Source of the DNA: an uncultured bacterium
GTDB lineage: Bacteria > Verrucomicrobiota > Lentisphaeria > Victivallales > UBA1829
Assembly: GCA_900548385.1 (NCBI GenBank)
Contig: URKJ01000016.1
Location: forward strand, 1 to 64,000
Direction of reading: 5' to 3'
Length of the DNA: 64,000 nt
The position numbers and the translations under genes are program-made. Below are positions 1 to 8,783 of this stretch, piece by piece (the stretch's first letter is position 1; every line of letters starts with the position of its first letter). The notes beneath the pieces were generated by a model. The model worked only from the letters and a program-made list of their open reading frames with translations. It did no database searches and had not been told where the DNA came from.

Positions 1-13
1 GAGATGTAGCTCC

Positions 14-47
14 GTCTCGTGGGCTCGGAGATGTGTATAAGAGACAG
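14..47 (+). other. Nextera transposase adapter remnant (sequencing artefact)
   Basis: These 34 bases match the Illumina Nextera read-2 adapter ending in the mosaic-end sequence (AGATGTGTATAAGAGACAG, at 29-47). Translating across it gives the peptide MYKRQ, a familiar sign of adapter contamination in protein databases. Bases 1-13 are probably adapter or index sequence too. Real genomic sequence starts at about base 48. Confidence 0.97.
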
Positions 48-266
48 CATGTGGACAATTCCAACACGCGGGTCATGTTCAAGCACTACCTCGGCTCGGT
101 ACTGAATGCGATTGAGGGCAATCCGGCCAAACCGGAGCGGACGCCGGAACCGCCGGAAAGCGGAACGGACACCAAACCGGTTCCGCCCCGGAACAGTGCT
201 CCGGAAGTCTTTCCGCGAGTCGAACGCCGGCCGATCGACCTTCCCCCTCCCCCGCCTCAGGAATGA
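48..266 (+). CDS. C-terminal end of an unknown protein (5' truncated by contig edge)
   Basis: The frame is open from the adapter junction at base 48 to a TGA at 264-266, giving about 72 residues. The first third looks folded (HVDNSNTRVMFKHYLGSVLN). The rest is a low-complexity tail rich in Pro, Glu and Arg that ends in PPPPPQE. No family is recognised. The real start lies outside the window, and the apparent start codon at 33 sits inside the adapter and is not real. It converges on the NUDIX gene, with 9 bases between the two stops. It could be the disordered tail of a cell-envelope protein, but nothing visible settles that. Confidence 0.5.
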   Translation, partial: HVDNSNTRVMFKHYLGSVLNAIEGNPAKPERTPEPPESGTDTKPVPPRNSAPEVFPRVERRPIDLPPPPPQE

Positions 267-275
267 CACGGAACG

Positions 276-671
276 TCAACGGTCCGCGGCGGCGATCAGT
301 CTGGCAAACGGCTGGTCCGCTTCCAGAAAATCGACCGATGCCAGTTCTCCGGTCGGGACCCATCGGATTTCCTGCCCTTCGCAGGGTTCCGGCACGGATC
401 CCTCTTTCAGCACACAGCGGATAAAGATGATATTGAGAAGCCCGTTCGGATATTCATGTTCGACTTCATGGATCACATCCAGCGGCAGGATCTCCGCATT
501 CAGCTCTTCGCGCAATTCCCGGACAATACACTCATGAATACTCTCGCCGGGTTCCACTTTTCCGCCGGGGAATTCCATTTTATCACAAAGGACCGTCGCT
601 TTCGGACGGCTGCAGATCAGGGTATATCCGTTGCGGCGGATCACGGCGGCACAAACTTTTTTCTTCGACAT
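276..671 (-). CDS. NUDIX hydrolase, MutT-like (8-oxo-dGTP diphosphatase type)
   Basis: 131 residues, the usual size for a MutT-type single-domain NUDIX enzyme. These cytosolic enzymes hydrolyse nucleoside diphosphates linked to another moiety, often cleaning oxidised dNTPs from the pool. The Nudix box is visible at about residues 36-59: GGKVEPGE, then seven residues, then RELREELNA. The REL-x-EE metal-binding core is intact; the usual Gly after EE-x is Asn here. The early segment RRNGYTLICSRP fits the first strand of MutT/NudG-type proteins. It is transcribed alone on the minus strand. The true substrate cannot be told from sequence. Confidence 0.88.
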   Translation of the reverse strand: MSKKKVCAAVIRRNGYTLICSRPKATVLCDKMEFPGGKVEPGESIHECIVRELREELNAEILPLDVIHEVEHEYPNGLLNIIFIRCVLKEGSVPEPCEGQEIRWVPTGELASVDFLEADQPFARLIAAADR

Positions 672-835
672 TTTCTTTTTTCCTTATGAATCCGGGTTGC
701 TTTTTTCTGTTTTTATGATATACTATTCTCCATGAGGCAGGGAAACATCCTCTGAACGTTAAAATACATCAAAGCCGCCAAGGCTTTACAGTACCTTATC
801 TAGTTGGAGCGGTATTGTTCCCCCTGCCTCTGTTT

Positions 836-878
836 TCTTTTAAACGCAAAAACGGCGGTCCTTCCCGGGAACCGCCGT
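836..878 (-). terminator. Rho-independent terminator of the ADP-ribosylglycohydrolase gene
   Basis: The arms ACGGCGGT (852-859) and ACCGCCGT (871-878) pair perfectly. Read on the minus strand the stem is followed by a T-rich run (GTTTTTGCGTTT). It lies 21 bases past the stop of the upstream minus-strand gene. A stem of the same design, with the same downstream run, occurs at 15562-15588. Confidence 0.8.
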
Positions 879-898
879 CGGCAACGAATCCAGCCCGT

Positions 899-2428
899 TC
901 ACATCCGCGCGATTCTCCGGTTGCGGCGGTCCCAGAACTCCTGACAGACTTTTCTCCCGTTGACAGCGGCAACCCCTTCCCGCTGCATCGTCACCACGCC
1001 GTAAACGGGATAATTCCGTCCGCTCAGGCGGAAAATCACGGGAATGTGCACCACCCCGGTAAACTCTCCGGCTGTCAGCTCAATGTTCTGTTCGCGGCAT
1101 CCGCCCGTATACGTCATAAACTGCTGAAGATTTCCCCCGGCAAAACTCCAGCCGTCCGGAAGAAGCCATTCCGCCGAAAGCACCTGATTGTCATGCGGAC
1201 ACCCGGCGAACGCAAGCGTCAATTTCTGCGTCTCTCCCGGTACTATAACCGGACTCTTCTCAAATTCAACCGAAAAGATCCCGAACGGCAACGGAATTTC
1301 CAGACATTTCGATGATTTCGACAAAACGCGCTTTGCGCACTCGGAGCCATCATAAAGACGGTTCCGCACGTCGTCGCCGATCGCCGTTGCGCCGTCGGTC
1401 AGCCGGATCAGCGTCGGATTTTCCAGATCCGCGATCTTCTTGCAGGCGATCACGCGGTCCGTAAGCTCTCCGAGCGTTGCCGGAGCATCCGCATGGAACG
1501 GAGCAATGGCAACCGTTTTAATCGTTTCACCGATCGGTTCGCACCACTCTTCCGGAATCCCGGACCGTCCTTTCATGATGCCGAGCACAGCGCCGCAGGT
1601 GGCGCCGGTACAGTCGGTATCGTCGCCGCAGTTGACCGCAAGACATACCGACCGCCCGAAATCGCCGCCACCGTAAAGAAGACCGAGAATCGTAAACGCC
1701 ACATTCGCAGGAGCCTGAAACCAGCCGAGATCGGCGCTGTCCGCCACGACTCTGTTGCGGGCAGTCTTCCAGTCCTCCCCCGCGTCGAATGCGTCAAGCA
1801 CGATCTTCACGCTCCGGGCGACGCGGCAGTCGGCGGGAATACGGGCAAATGCGCAGTCGATCAGCTTGCGCAGATCGTTTTCCACAAACGCGGCGGATTC
1901 CAGAACGGCAGTGAAGATTTCCGCATAAATGCCGTCATCCGCATGATCCACACAGGAATCGCACCATGCGAACGGCGCCGCTTCATCCGGCTCTCCGGGA
2001 AACAGACACGCCCAGATCTCCGAACGGATCCACGCCCCGTTGCTGTTTTTCCAGACATCATTGTTGCAGAACCCGGAAAGCGGCGGGAAAAGTCCGTTTG
2101 CAAGGTTGAATTTGGCAACGCCATACTCATTCCACGGTCCCGTGATATGCGCCATCCAGTACTCGCCGAGCAGCCGCTCGTTCACGTTGTAAATGCCGTG
2201 ATCCTCAATCGCCTTGAGCCAGACAAGCTGAAGATCAAGATCATCGTTCGGCGCAGGGTTCCCTTTGAGGTCCTGCGTGTAGAACGTCACGTCGAAAATC
2301 TCCCGTTTTCCCTCCATCGGCGCGCCAAGCGTTCCGCCGATGTTCTTCCCGGTCCAGCAGCCGAGCACCTTGTCGCGGTACTCCCCGCGGTTGATGAAAC
2401 TGTTTCCCGGTTTGTCGGTATGAAACAT
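899..2428 (-). CDS. ADP-ribosylglycohydrolase (DraG/ARH-like) family protein with extra C-terminal domain
   Basis: 509 residues with no signal peptide. The N-terminal ~320 residues carry the all-helical ARH/DraG signatures: the opening GCWTGKNIGGTLGAP, an acidic NDDLDLQL segment, and the Mg-binding NCGDDTDCTGATCG (about residues 263-276) equivalent to the GDTD motif of DraG. Known members remove ADP-ribose from proteins or small molecules. In carbohydrate-rich gene clusters the fold is also found in proteins of unknown substrate. Residues ~370-509 form a separate, probably beta-sandwich domain that classical DraG (~300 residues) lacks. It has its own promoter, preceded by a 25-bp site shared with the pseudopilin/hydrolase operon at 6.6 kb, so the two units are probably co-regulated and a role in glycan use is likely. 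The exact reaction is not known. Confidence 0.8.
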   Translation of the reverse strand: MFHTDKPGNSFINRGEYRDKVLGCWTGKNIGGTLGAPMEGKREIFDVTFYTQDLKGNPAPNDDLDLQLVWLKAIEDHGIYNVNERLLGEYWMAHITGPWNEYGVAKFNLANGLFPPLSGFCNNDVWKNSNGAWIRSEIWACLFPGEPDEAAPFAWCDSCVDHADDGIYAEIFTAVLESAAFVENDLRKLIDCAFARIPADCRVARSVKIVLDAFDAGEDWKTARNRVVADSADLGWFQAPANVAFTILGLLYGGGDFGRSVCLAVNCGDDTDCTGATCGAVLGIMKGRSGIPEEWCEPIGETIKTVAIAPFHADAPATLGELTDRVIACKKIADLENPTLIRLTDGATAIGDDVRNRLYDGSECAKRVLSKSSKCLEIPLPFGIFSVEFEKSPVIVPGETQKLTLAFAGCPHDNQVLSAEWLLPDGWSFAGGNLQQFMTYTGGCREQNIELTAGEFTGVVHIPVIFRLSGRNYPVYGVVTMQREGVAAVNGRKVCQEFWDRRNRRIARM

Positions 2429-2476
2429 CGCAATTCTTCCTTTCGTTATTTTGTTTCAGCGTCTGTCATTATCTCT

Positions 2477-2505
2477 AAAATACAGCTTCTCCCGTTTTTC
2501 CGCAA
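2477..2505 (-). promoter_or_regulatory. Promoter of the ADP-ribosylglycohydrolase gene
   Basis: On the minus strand TTGCGG (2500-2505) and TATTTT (2477-2482) are separated by 17 bases, upstream of the start at 2428. The -35 is weak, as expected for a promoter that needs an activator. A 25-bp shared site sits exactly 12 bases upstream of it. Confidence 0.55.
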
Positions 2506-2517
2506 GGAGGAAAAACG

Positions 2518-2542
2518 GAAATCTTCCGCAAATTACCGCAAA
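2518..2542 (-). promoter_or_regulatory. Shared 25-bp activator-type site, copy 1
   Basis: This block is identical to 6699-6723 at 24 of 25 positions. On the minus strand it contains two direct half-sites TTTGCGG spaced 10 bases apart. It ends 12 bases from the -35 box, exactly as the other copy does. This geometry fits a class I/II activator such as an AraC-family protein. The cognate regulator is not identified. Confidence 0.7.
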
Positions 2543-2559
2543 CACGATATGATTCCTTT

Positions 2560-5500
2560 TCAGAATACGACTTCAAAATAGGGAGTTCCGTATTCCAGGG
2601 AAGAGGTATCGAGCGAAAAAATGAGTTCACCGTTTTTCCGGGAGACCGGAATCTTTCGTTCCCGGGAGCCGTTCAGATTCAAAGCATAGACTTGAGGGGT
2701 GTTCTTCCGGCTGGTTTTCAGGGAGAACTCGAACGTTCCGGACCGGATGACCTGCTGCATGTCGCCGACATCCAGCTCCGCATCGAAATTCTCCGTGGAA
2801 AATACCGCGTTTTCCGCCGCGAACATGGTTCCGATCACCACAAGCAGGCGTCCGGACTCCCTGACCGTTTTTTTGTTTTCCAGAGAGATCGCCGCGATGG
2901 TGCACGGTGTGCTGACCGATTTCACGGCGAGGGCAGACAAGTTTACCGGCTCGCTTTTTTTCAGGACCGCCGCCTGAAATTTCGGAGCATCAATGGTCAA
3001 CGTGTGTTTCTGCACATCCATACGGATCTCTCCCGTTTCACTTTCGAAAATTCCGCGATCCACGCTGGTCCGGTTTCCGGCGGGGAGAATTCCTTTCTGC
3101 CGGAGAGCTGCCACCTGTTCGCGGAGCAGAGCAAGATTTTTTTCTTTCTCCTCGTTCAGAGCCACCCACATTCCCATGCCGGTTGCTCCGGTGAACTGTT
3201 TCGGAACAACGTTCAGTGTGGCGGCAGGATTCTCCGCGTTCCGGTAATCGGATCCGATCCGGGAAAGCATGAACAGGGCGTTATAGGCGCTTCCGATCGC
3301 TCCGACATATTCGGGAGAATCCAGAACGCGCTCCGGAACATGGAAGGAAACGGCATGCTTTGCGCTCTGAATGTCTCCTCTCTGCCATCCGAACGCGCAG
3401 AACAGAGAAGCCATCACTCCGGAAAGATTCTCTCCTGCATCAAACACTCCCGGCTGAAACGGCCGATAATACAGCTTGACCAAATCGGCGTGCGGGGTGA
3501 GCACCTGCCAGTCCTGGAGACTTGCATAGGCGGCCCACATCGGCGCTTCCTCATGCGCGAAGCGGTTATAACCGCAGTGGGAGAACTCCGTCATGAAGAA
3601 CGGTTTCCCGAGCACGCGCGTTGCCGCCGCCCGCCCGATATAGTTGTTATGCAGCACAAGAGAACTGGACTGGGAGACTGTGACCATTTTCCCCCTCAGC
3701 CATTTCCCGAAGCTCAGACGCTGACGATAATTCGGAGGATAGAGCGGAGCGTCGTTCGGATGCGCAAAATAAGTATGCATTGCCACCGCATTGAACTCCT
3801 TGCGGGCATCCCCCTCCAGATTCCGCATGAACATATCCCAGTTCGTGACGAAGCCCCGGAACCCGGACTCCTCCACGGTCTTCAGATAGAATGCGTTCAG
3901 GGATGCAATCTGCTGACGGAGAAATTTCCGTGCCGCAACACCGTCCGCCGAGGATGAGCGCAGCAGCGCTCCATTGAACGCGGGAACCGAAGCCGGATCG
4001 GAGGGATTCCGGAACTTCCGCCACTCCGGAGTGAACAGAACACTTTTATCGTTCTTGTTGGAAAAATTGAACAGATGTTCCTGTTCGTTGAAAAATGTGA
4101 TGCCGATCAGCTGCGGATCGTTGATCAGAGCCTTTCCCGTATACGGATTCGGACGCTTCAGAAGAAAGTCGAATGCGGCTTTCCAGTGTTTCCGGTAGCG
4201 GGGATCGGAAAAGAGACGGTACCGGACATAAGTGGAATCATCGGAATAAACGGCTCCGGTGAACATGCCCCGCGCAGTGGAAATATCGAGCATCACATAA
4301 ATTCCGCGGTCGCGCAGACATTTCAGAAAATAATAGTAGCGGTCGGCAAACGCCGGATCAATCTTCAGCTCGTCCACGCTCTGCGCCATCGGAACTTCCG
4401 CAAGGGACTTGCGGTATTTCGCCGGTTTCGGCAGGCCGGCATTCCCCGCGAGGGCGTCATCCAGAAAATGGAAGCGCAGGATATTCATTCCCGCCAGATA
4501 AATCTGATCGGCGAACTCTTCAATTTCCGCTTTTGAAAACTTGTAAAAATTGTGCGTCCACCCTCTCGGTACGAAGTTGAATCCGCGCAGACGCACCGGA
4601 ACGCCCGGATCCGATTCAAAGAAGAGACGCCCGTCCGCATCGGCTTTGAGGCGGCCGCAGCGGTCGATGTCATAGTGCGTCACATACTGCGAAAGATCGA
4701 GCGCCGAACCGGGAATCCGCTTCCACTGATTGATTCTCTGCGGCGTAATGTGTTTCCAGCGGACGGGGTCCATCTTCACGGGACGCCACTCTTTCCCGCG
4801 TTTGATTTCGGTGATCCGGTTGATCTTTTCCCGGAACGGAACCTTTCCGCAGACGAATTTCCAACCGGTGGACCCGCTCAGAACACGAACCGCAATCCTG
4901 TTCGTCCCTTTTTTCACGGGGAAATTGAATATGTGGTCCGTCGGCAGAAACGCGGTTTCCCTGTTGCCGGTGGCCAGCGTATCATAAACCGGTTTCCCGT
5001 TGACATAAAATTCAAACCAGTAATCGGCGGCACATCCGACCTGCATCCAGCCGTCCGCCTCCGCTTCAAACTCGTTGAAAAGCACGGCCGGAGTCTTCTC
5101 CCGGAACGCTTTGCCGGACTCCGCCAGATTCAGAACGCCGTCTTTCAAAACAACGGTTCTCCCCGCGGCGCCGCCGAAGGTCTGAGGAACCGTATTCAGC
5201 ATCTCCGGACGGAGCTTCACTCCGTCCGCCGGCAGAAACAGCGTCCATTCCGGATTCAGCGCAAGAGGCAGAAAATTCATGACCTTTTCCAACTTTACGC
5301 CGCCGATCCGGAACACGCTCCCCTCCGGAAGGGATCCCGCCATCAGCATCGGCGAGCGGACAGAACCGTCATAGTCCATACCCGCAACGAATTCCTTTTC
5401 AATTTTTCTCCATTCGGAAGCCAGGAAAAAGGCGGTTCCGGAATTTCCGATCGCTTTCCACGGTTTCCGGTTCTGCGTGCAGCTTGCACTCATCTTTCCG

Positions 5501-5805
5501 CCCGGAGTCCCGCAGATGAAGAAGGAATAGCGGTAACGTGTTCCGGGAACGATTTTCTGTTTCGAGGAAAAGTTGATCTGAATGCTCCATGGAACGCTCT
5601 TCTGAACCGCTTTCAGAATCGTAAATTCTCCGCAGGGATCGCCATCCGGGGTTTTATGTTCCGAAATCCGGAACTTCACATTCCCGGACGGATACTGCAT
5701 GTCCGGCACTTTTCCTTCCGTGAAACGCCACTGCCACAGAATTTCATCTCCCGCCAGAACAAGCGAAATGCCCGCCAGAAACACACTGAACAAAATTTTC
5801 TTCAT
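2560..5805 (-). CDS. Secreted large glycoside hydrolase, clan GH-A (GH5-like) with N-terminal beta-domains
   Basis: 1081 residues from the ATG at 5805. That start is preceded by GGAG nine bases upstream and opens a clean signal peptide (MKKILFSVFLAGISLVLAG); the frame extends further upstream but without a ribosome site. Residues ~20-330 look like carbohydrate-binding or jelly-roll beta-domains, and ~380-780 form a TIM barrel. Predicted acid/base is Glu574 in the NEQE motif at the end of strand 4, and predicted nucleophile is Glu740 in FFMTEFSH. NEQ replaces the common NEP. A short beta-domain follows to the C terminus. It lies 23 bases after the pseudopilin on the same strand and must share its promoter. 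A paralogue of similar size and motif order sits at 41650-44916. Substrate is unknown; a plant or mucin polysaccharide is plausible. Confidence 0.82.
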   Translation of the reverse strand: MKKILFSVFLAGISLVLAGDEILWQWRFTEGKVPDMQYPSGNVKFRISEHKTPDGDPCGEFTILKAVQKSVPWSIQINFSSKQKIVPGTRYRYSFFICGTPGGKMSASCTQNRKPWKAIGNSGTAFFLASEWRKIEKEFVAGMDYDGSVRSPMLMAGSLPEGSVFRIGGVKLEKVMNFLPLALNPEWTLFLPADGVKLRPEMLNTVPQTFGGAAGRTVVLKDGVLNLAESGKAFREKTPAVLFNEFEAEADGWMQVGCAADYWFEFYVNGKPVYDTLATGNRETAFLPTDHIFNFPVKKGTNRIAVRVLSGSTGWKFVCGKVPFREKINRITEIKRGKEWRPVKMDPVRWKHITPQRINQWKRIPGSALDLSQYVTHYDIDRCGRLKADADGRLFFESDPGVPVRLRGFNFVPRGWTHNFYKFSKAEIEEFADQIYLAGMNILRFHFLDDALAGNAGLPKPAKYRKSLAEVPMAQSVDELKIDPAFADRYYYFLKCLRDRGIYVMLDISTARGMFTGAVYSDDSTYVRYRLFSDPRYRKHWKAAFDFLLKRPNPYTGKALINDPQLIGITFFNEQEHLFNFSNKNDKSVLFTPEWRKFRNPSDPASVPAFNGALLRSSSADGVAARKFLRQQIASLNAFYLKTVEESGFRGFVTNWDMFMRNLEGDARKEFNAVAMHTYFAHPNDAPLYPPNYRQRLSFGKWLRGKMVTVSQSSSLVLHNNYIGRAAATRVLGKPFFMTEFSHCGYNRFAHEEAPMWAAYASLQDWQVLTPHADLVKLYYRPFQPGVFDAGENLSGVMASLFCAFGWQRGDIQSAKHAVSFHVPERVLDSPEYVGAIGSAYNALFMLSRIGSDYRNAENPAATLNVVPKQFTGATGMGMWVALNEEKEKNLALLREQVAALRQKGILPAGNRTSVDRGIFESETGEIRMDVQKHTLTIDAPKFQAAVLKKSEPVNLSALAVKSVSTPCTIAAISLENKKTVRESGRLLVVIGTMFAAENAVFSTENFDAELDVGDMQQVIRSGTFEFSLKTSRKNTPQVYALNLNGSRERKIPVSRKNGELIFSLDTSSLEYGTPYFEVVF

Positions 5806-5828
5806 ACTCTTTTTCTCCATATTTCTCA

Positions 5829-6599
5829 TTACCTGTAGGGAAACCAGAACCGGCAGCTCGTACATCCCGCCTGCGGGGTATTATGGGAACAGGAAACGGT
5901 TCCATATCCCACACTGCCGACATGACCGTCAAAATAAAGAACGGTATTTCTGTTCTGGTGGCTCCAGACGCCGTTTTCCGTTTTGGAAAGGTCACCTAAC
6001 GCGGAGGTTTTTTGGAACTGCATCACTCCCTCCGTCCAGAATCCGGAGGAAGACGGCATTTTCAAACGGTTCATTTTATGAAACCAATGGCTGCCATCGG
6101 AAATGGCGGCATAGATATTGTTGTCGACCCGCATTCCATACAAACCGAAAAACGTGAAATGTTTTACCTTTTTGGAACACTCGGAATAGGAGCTGCAGTA
6201 TTTCACATGGGTCTGCGAAGCAAACGGAAAAGCCTTGTCAAATGCCGACTGGCATACTTTGGAGACCGGAACCGAAGCCAGCAACGGGCAAACCCCTGTT
6301 TTCATTCCGAGGGAATCGAAAACATAGGATTCATGTCCGTCACGGTCAATGAAGCCGTAGGGATACATTTTCCAGTCAACGGTCATCAGAGAGATCGTGT
6401 CGTCATTGTTGTTCAGGTATCCGGTCACGCCGAGCGAAAGCTGTTTCATGGTATTGAAGCAGGTGATCGCACGGGCTTTTTCTCTCGCAGAATTCAATGC
6501 GGGAAGAAGCAATCCTGCAAGAATCGCAATAATCGCGACCGTTACAAGAAGCTCTATAAGAGAGAATCTTTGTTTCTTTGCCATCCTTTTTTCTGTCAT
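5829..6599 (-). CDS. Pseudopilin-like protein with H-X9-DG motif
   Basis: 256 residues from the ATG at 6599, chosen because GAGGAGG lies just upstream; an earlier in-frame start has no ribosome site. After a short basic leader ([11 protein letters not shown]) comes the type IV pilin-like helix [18 protein letters not shown] with the conserved Glu5. The residue before Phe+1 is Arg, not the usual Gly. The C-terminal region holds the H-X9-DG motif ([12 protein letters not shown]) of the prepilin-type processing-associated family. It probably inserts by its N-terminal helix and displays a beta-rich domain outside the inner membrane. It is first in an operon with the GH-A hydrolase at 2560-5805. 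Function is inferred only: pseudopilus subunit or surface anchor. Confidence 0.88.
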   Translation of the reverse strand: MTEKRMAKKQRFSLIELLVTVAIIAILAGLLLPALNSAREKARAITCFNTMKQLSLGVTGYLNNNDDTISLMTVDWKMYPYGFIDRDGHESYVFDSLGMKTGVCPLLASVPVSKVCQSAFDKAFPFASQTHVKYCSSYSECSKKVKHFTFFGLYGMRVDNNIYAAISDGSHWFHKMNRLKMPSSSGFWTEGVMQFQKTSALGDLSKTENGVWSHQNRNTVLYFDGHVGSVGYGTVSCSHNTPQAGCTSCRFWFPYR

Positions 6600-6657
6600 C
6601 CTTTTCCTCCTCGTTTTTATCCCTGTTTGTGCAGACGGATCTTTGTCTGCTGTTTTA

Positions 6658-6686
6658 ATTATACAACATTTCATAAAAATTGACAA
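6658..6686 (-). promoter_or_regulatory. Promoter of the pseudopilin/GH-A operon
   Basis: TTGTCA (6681-6686) and a perfect TATAAT (6658-6663) on the minus strand are separated by 17 bases. The start codon is about 60 bases downstream. Confidence 0.75.
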
Positions 6687-6698
6687 GAGGGGAAACAA

Positions 6699-6723
6699 GA
6701 AATCTTCCGCAAATTACTGCAAA
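6699..6723 (-). promoter_or_regulatory. Shared 25-bp activator-type site, copy 2
   Basis: It differs from the copy at 2518-2542 at one base and is again 12 bases upstream of the -35 box. It lies between the divergent pseudopilin and SGNH esterase genes, so it might also affect the esterase promoter at 6747. Confidence 0.7.
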
Positions 6724-6746
6724 TGAAATTTCCCGCGCCGGTCCTG

Positions 6747-6775
6747 TTGCATTTTCCGGTTTGAAACGGTATATT
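6747..6775 (+). promoter_or_regulatory. Promoter of the SGNH esterase gene
   Basis: TTGCAT (6747-6752) and TATATT (6770-6775) are separated by 17 bases, 34 bases before the chosen start codon. Confidence 0.6.
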
Positions 6776-6809
6776 TATCCGGCACATGAAATCAACAAAA
6801 GGCATTGTC

Positions 6810-7889
6810 ATGAAAACATTGGAAGAAATTGACCGGAATTTCAAAGCGATGGAACTCAACGGGATTCCACTCCGGTTTTACCCCGTCAACGCCGCGCCGT
6901 TCGTCGTCGAAGGCTTTCCATGGAAGCATCCGGAAAAGGAATATTACCGTCTTCCTGCGGGAATGACCGTCAGCGATGTCAGCGAGGGCGCTTTGAGTCT
7001 TGCCAACCACACCAGCGGCGGAGCCATCCGGTTCCGGACGGACTCCGCACATATCGCGCTCAAAGCCGATCTGATCAACTCCTGCGATATGCCGCACATG
7101 CCGAAAATCGGGCAGAACGGATTCGACTGCTACCGCCTGACCGGCAGGGATCCGCATGTCGTCGGCATCTCCCGCGCCCCTCAACTGGCAAACTGTCATC
7201 TGGAAACGATGACCGGAGAGAATCCGGCAGAAGAGCTGTGTCTGTTCCAGATCAACATGCCGCTTTACGGCGGTGCGGAACATATCTGGATCGGGCTTGA
7301 TCCCGATGCCCGGCTTCTGCCGCCGGATCCGCACAAAATCACGAAGCCGATCCTGTTTTACGGCTCCTCGATCACGCAGGGCGGATGCGCATCCCGTCCG
7401 GGCAACGCATATACCACCGCTCTCTGCCGGGAACTGGACGCTCCGCAGATCAATCTGGGATTTTCCGGCAACGGACGCGGCGAACCGGCGATGGCGCACG
7501 CCATCGCCTCCCTTGATCTCGCGGCATTCGTCTATGATTACGACCACAACGCTCCCACTCCGGAACATCTGGAACAGACGCACGAACCGTTTTTCCGCAT
7601 TATCCGGGAAGCGCATCCCGGACTGCCCGTCCTCTTTCTTTCCAAGTGCGATTTCAAACCGGAATACGCGGACGATTTCAAGCGTCGCGCCATTATCCGC
7701 AGGACGTATGAAAACGCGCTTGCTTCCGGCGACCGCAACGTTGCGTATATTGATGGAGAAACGCTGTTCGCCGGAGACCGCCGCTGGGACTGCACCGTGG
7801 ACCGCTGTCACCCGAACGACCTCGGGTTCTACCGGATGGCGTCCGTAATCGCTCCGGTTCTGCGGAAACTCATTGAAAACGCACGCTGA
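6810..7889 (+). CDS. SGNH/GDSL-type esterase, carbohydrate acetylesterase-like
   Basis: 359 residues from the ATG at 6810, which has AAAGG seven bases upstream. The earlier in-frame ATG at 6786 has no ribosome site and lies only ~11 bases past the -10. There is no signal peptide, so it is probably cytosolic. The N-terminal ~170 residues form a beta-rich domain. The SGNH hydrolase domain follows, with block I FYGSSITQGG (nucleophile Ser), a Gly in NLGFSGNG, and the Asp/His pair in DCTVDRCHPND near the C terminus. This two-part layout matches SGNH enzymes that remove acetyl or other acyl groups from oligosaccharides. It is divergent from the pseudopilin operon and convergent with the AraC gene, 9 bases away. 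Confidence 0.85.
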   Translation: MKTLEEIDRNFKAMELNGIPLRFYPVNAAPFVVEGFPWKHPEKEYYRLPAGMTVSDVSEGALSLANHTSGGAIRFRTDSAHIALKADLINSCDMPHMPKIGQNGFDCYRLTGRDPHVVGISRAPQLANCHLETMTGENPAEELCLFQINMPLYGGAEHIWIGLDPDARLLPPDPHKITKPILFYGSSITQGGCASRPGNAYTTALCRELDAPQINLGFSGNGRGEPAMAHAIASLDLAAFVYDYDHNAPTPEHLEQTHEPFFRIIREAHPGLPVLFLSKCDFKPEYADDFKRRAIIRRTYENALASGDRNVAYIDGETLFAGDRRWDCTVDRCHPNDLGFYRMASVIAPVLRKLIENAR

Positions 7890-7898
7890 TCCGGCGGC

Positions 7899-8678
7899 TC
7901 ATTCCGTATTCACATGCTCCCCGGACCGCAAAGCGCGGTACTCCCGGGGAGTCAAAGCACATTCGCGGAAAAACTGACGGCGGAACCCGGAGGGATCATT
8001 GAATCCCGATTCAAAACAGACCTCTTTGATGCTGAGCATGGAGTTTTCCAGCAGTTTGCAGGCATGGGCGATCCTGCGGCGGCGGATCGCGTCGCCGATC
8101 GTACACCCGAATTTCCGGCGGAAAATGCGTCCGAGATAATCCGGATGGCAATGCAGCAGCTCCGCCAGGGAAGCCGCCGAAATATCTTCCTCAAAATGGA
8201 TCCGGATATACTGCTCCGCCGCGTCCGCCAGATGAATCTGCGGACCGGAATCCGCAGGAACCGTTCTCGCAGCTTTCACCAGCAGCAGGTTCAGCAGACA
8301 GTCACAGGCAGCGGCGTCCCCGTTTTTCTGTTCGGCAAGCAGCATTTGCAGATACGCCTGAAACCGTTCCGGCTCCCGGACTTTCGCATACTGCTCCATT
8401 GCGGCAAGCTCTTCCGCCGCCGACTCCTCCACCGGCTGGAAATGAATCCAGAAAAACGACAGTTCCGGCGGATACGCCGAAGCGCCGCCGTGCCGTCTGC
8501 CGGGAAACAGAATCACCCGTTCGCCTGCCGTGATACGGAATGTACGCTCCTCTTCGAACAGCTCAAGCTGTCCCGTCACCACATGAATCAGTTCATACGA
8601 ATCAATCACCCGCACCGGATGCCTGCCGTGTCCGCGGGAAATAAAACGTCCGCCGTTATGAAATTGAAACCGGAACAT
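7899..8678 (-). CDS. AraC-family transcriptional regulator
   Basis: 259 residues from the ATG at 8678, which is preceded by GAGGAG ten bases upstream. A TTG six codons earlier overlaps that ribosome site and is unlikely. The N-terminal half is a cupin-like sensing domain (ITAGERVILFPGRRHGG region). The C-terminal ~100 residues contain two helix-turn-helix motifs (AASLAELLHCHPDYLGRIFR and IKEVCFESGFNDPSGFRRQF), ending in the classic TPREYR. It is divergent from the isomerase-like gene at 8845, its likeliest target, and could respond to a sugar released by nearby enzymes. Confidence 0.9.
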   Translation of the reverse strand: MFRFQFHNGGRFISRGHGRHPVRVIDSYELIHVVTGQLELFEEERTFRITAGERVILFPGRRHGGASAYPPELSFFWIHFQPVEESAAEELAAMEQYAKVREPERFQAYLQMLLAEQKNGDAAACDCLLNLLLVKAARTVPADSGPQIHLADAAEQYIRIHFEEDISAASLAELLHCHPDYLGRIFRRKFGCTIGDAIRRRRIAHACKLLENSMLSIKEVCFESGFNDPSGFRRQFFRECALTPREYRALRSGEHVNTE

Positions 8679-8783
8679 TGCCGTTTTTCTCCTCAAGTTG
8701 CCGGGCAGCCCCCTGCCCGGAGAAAAATACCCCGTTCCGGTGCGGATAGCAAATCATTTTCCGGTATTTTTTTTGAAAAAACC

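Noticed and set aside
6786..6809. An upstream ATG as the start of the SGNH esterase
   Set aside because: No ribosome site and too close to the -10 box; the ATG at 6810 has AAAGG at proper spacing.
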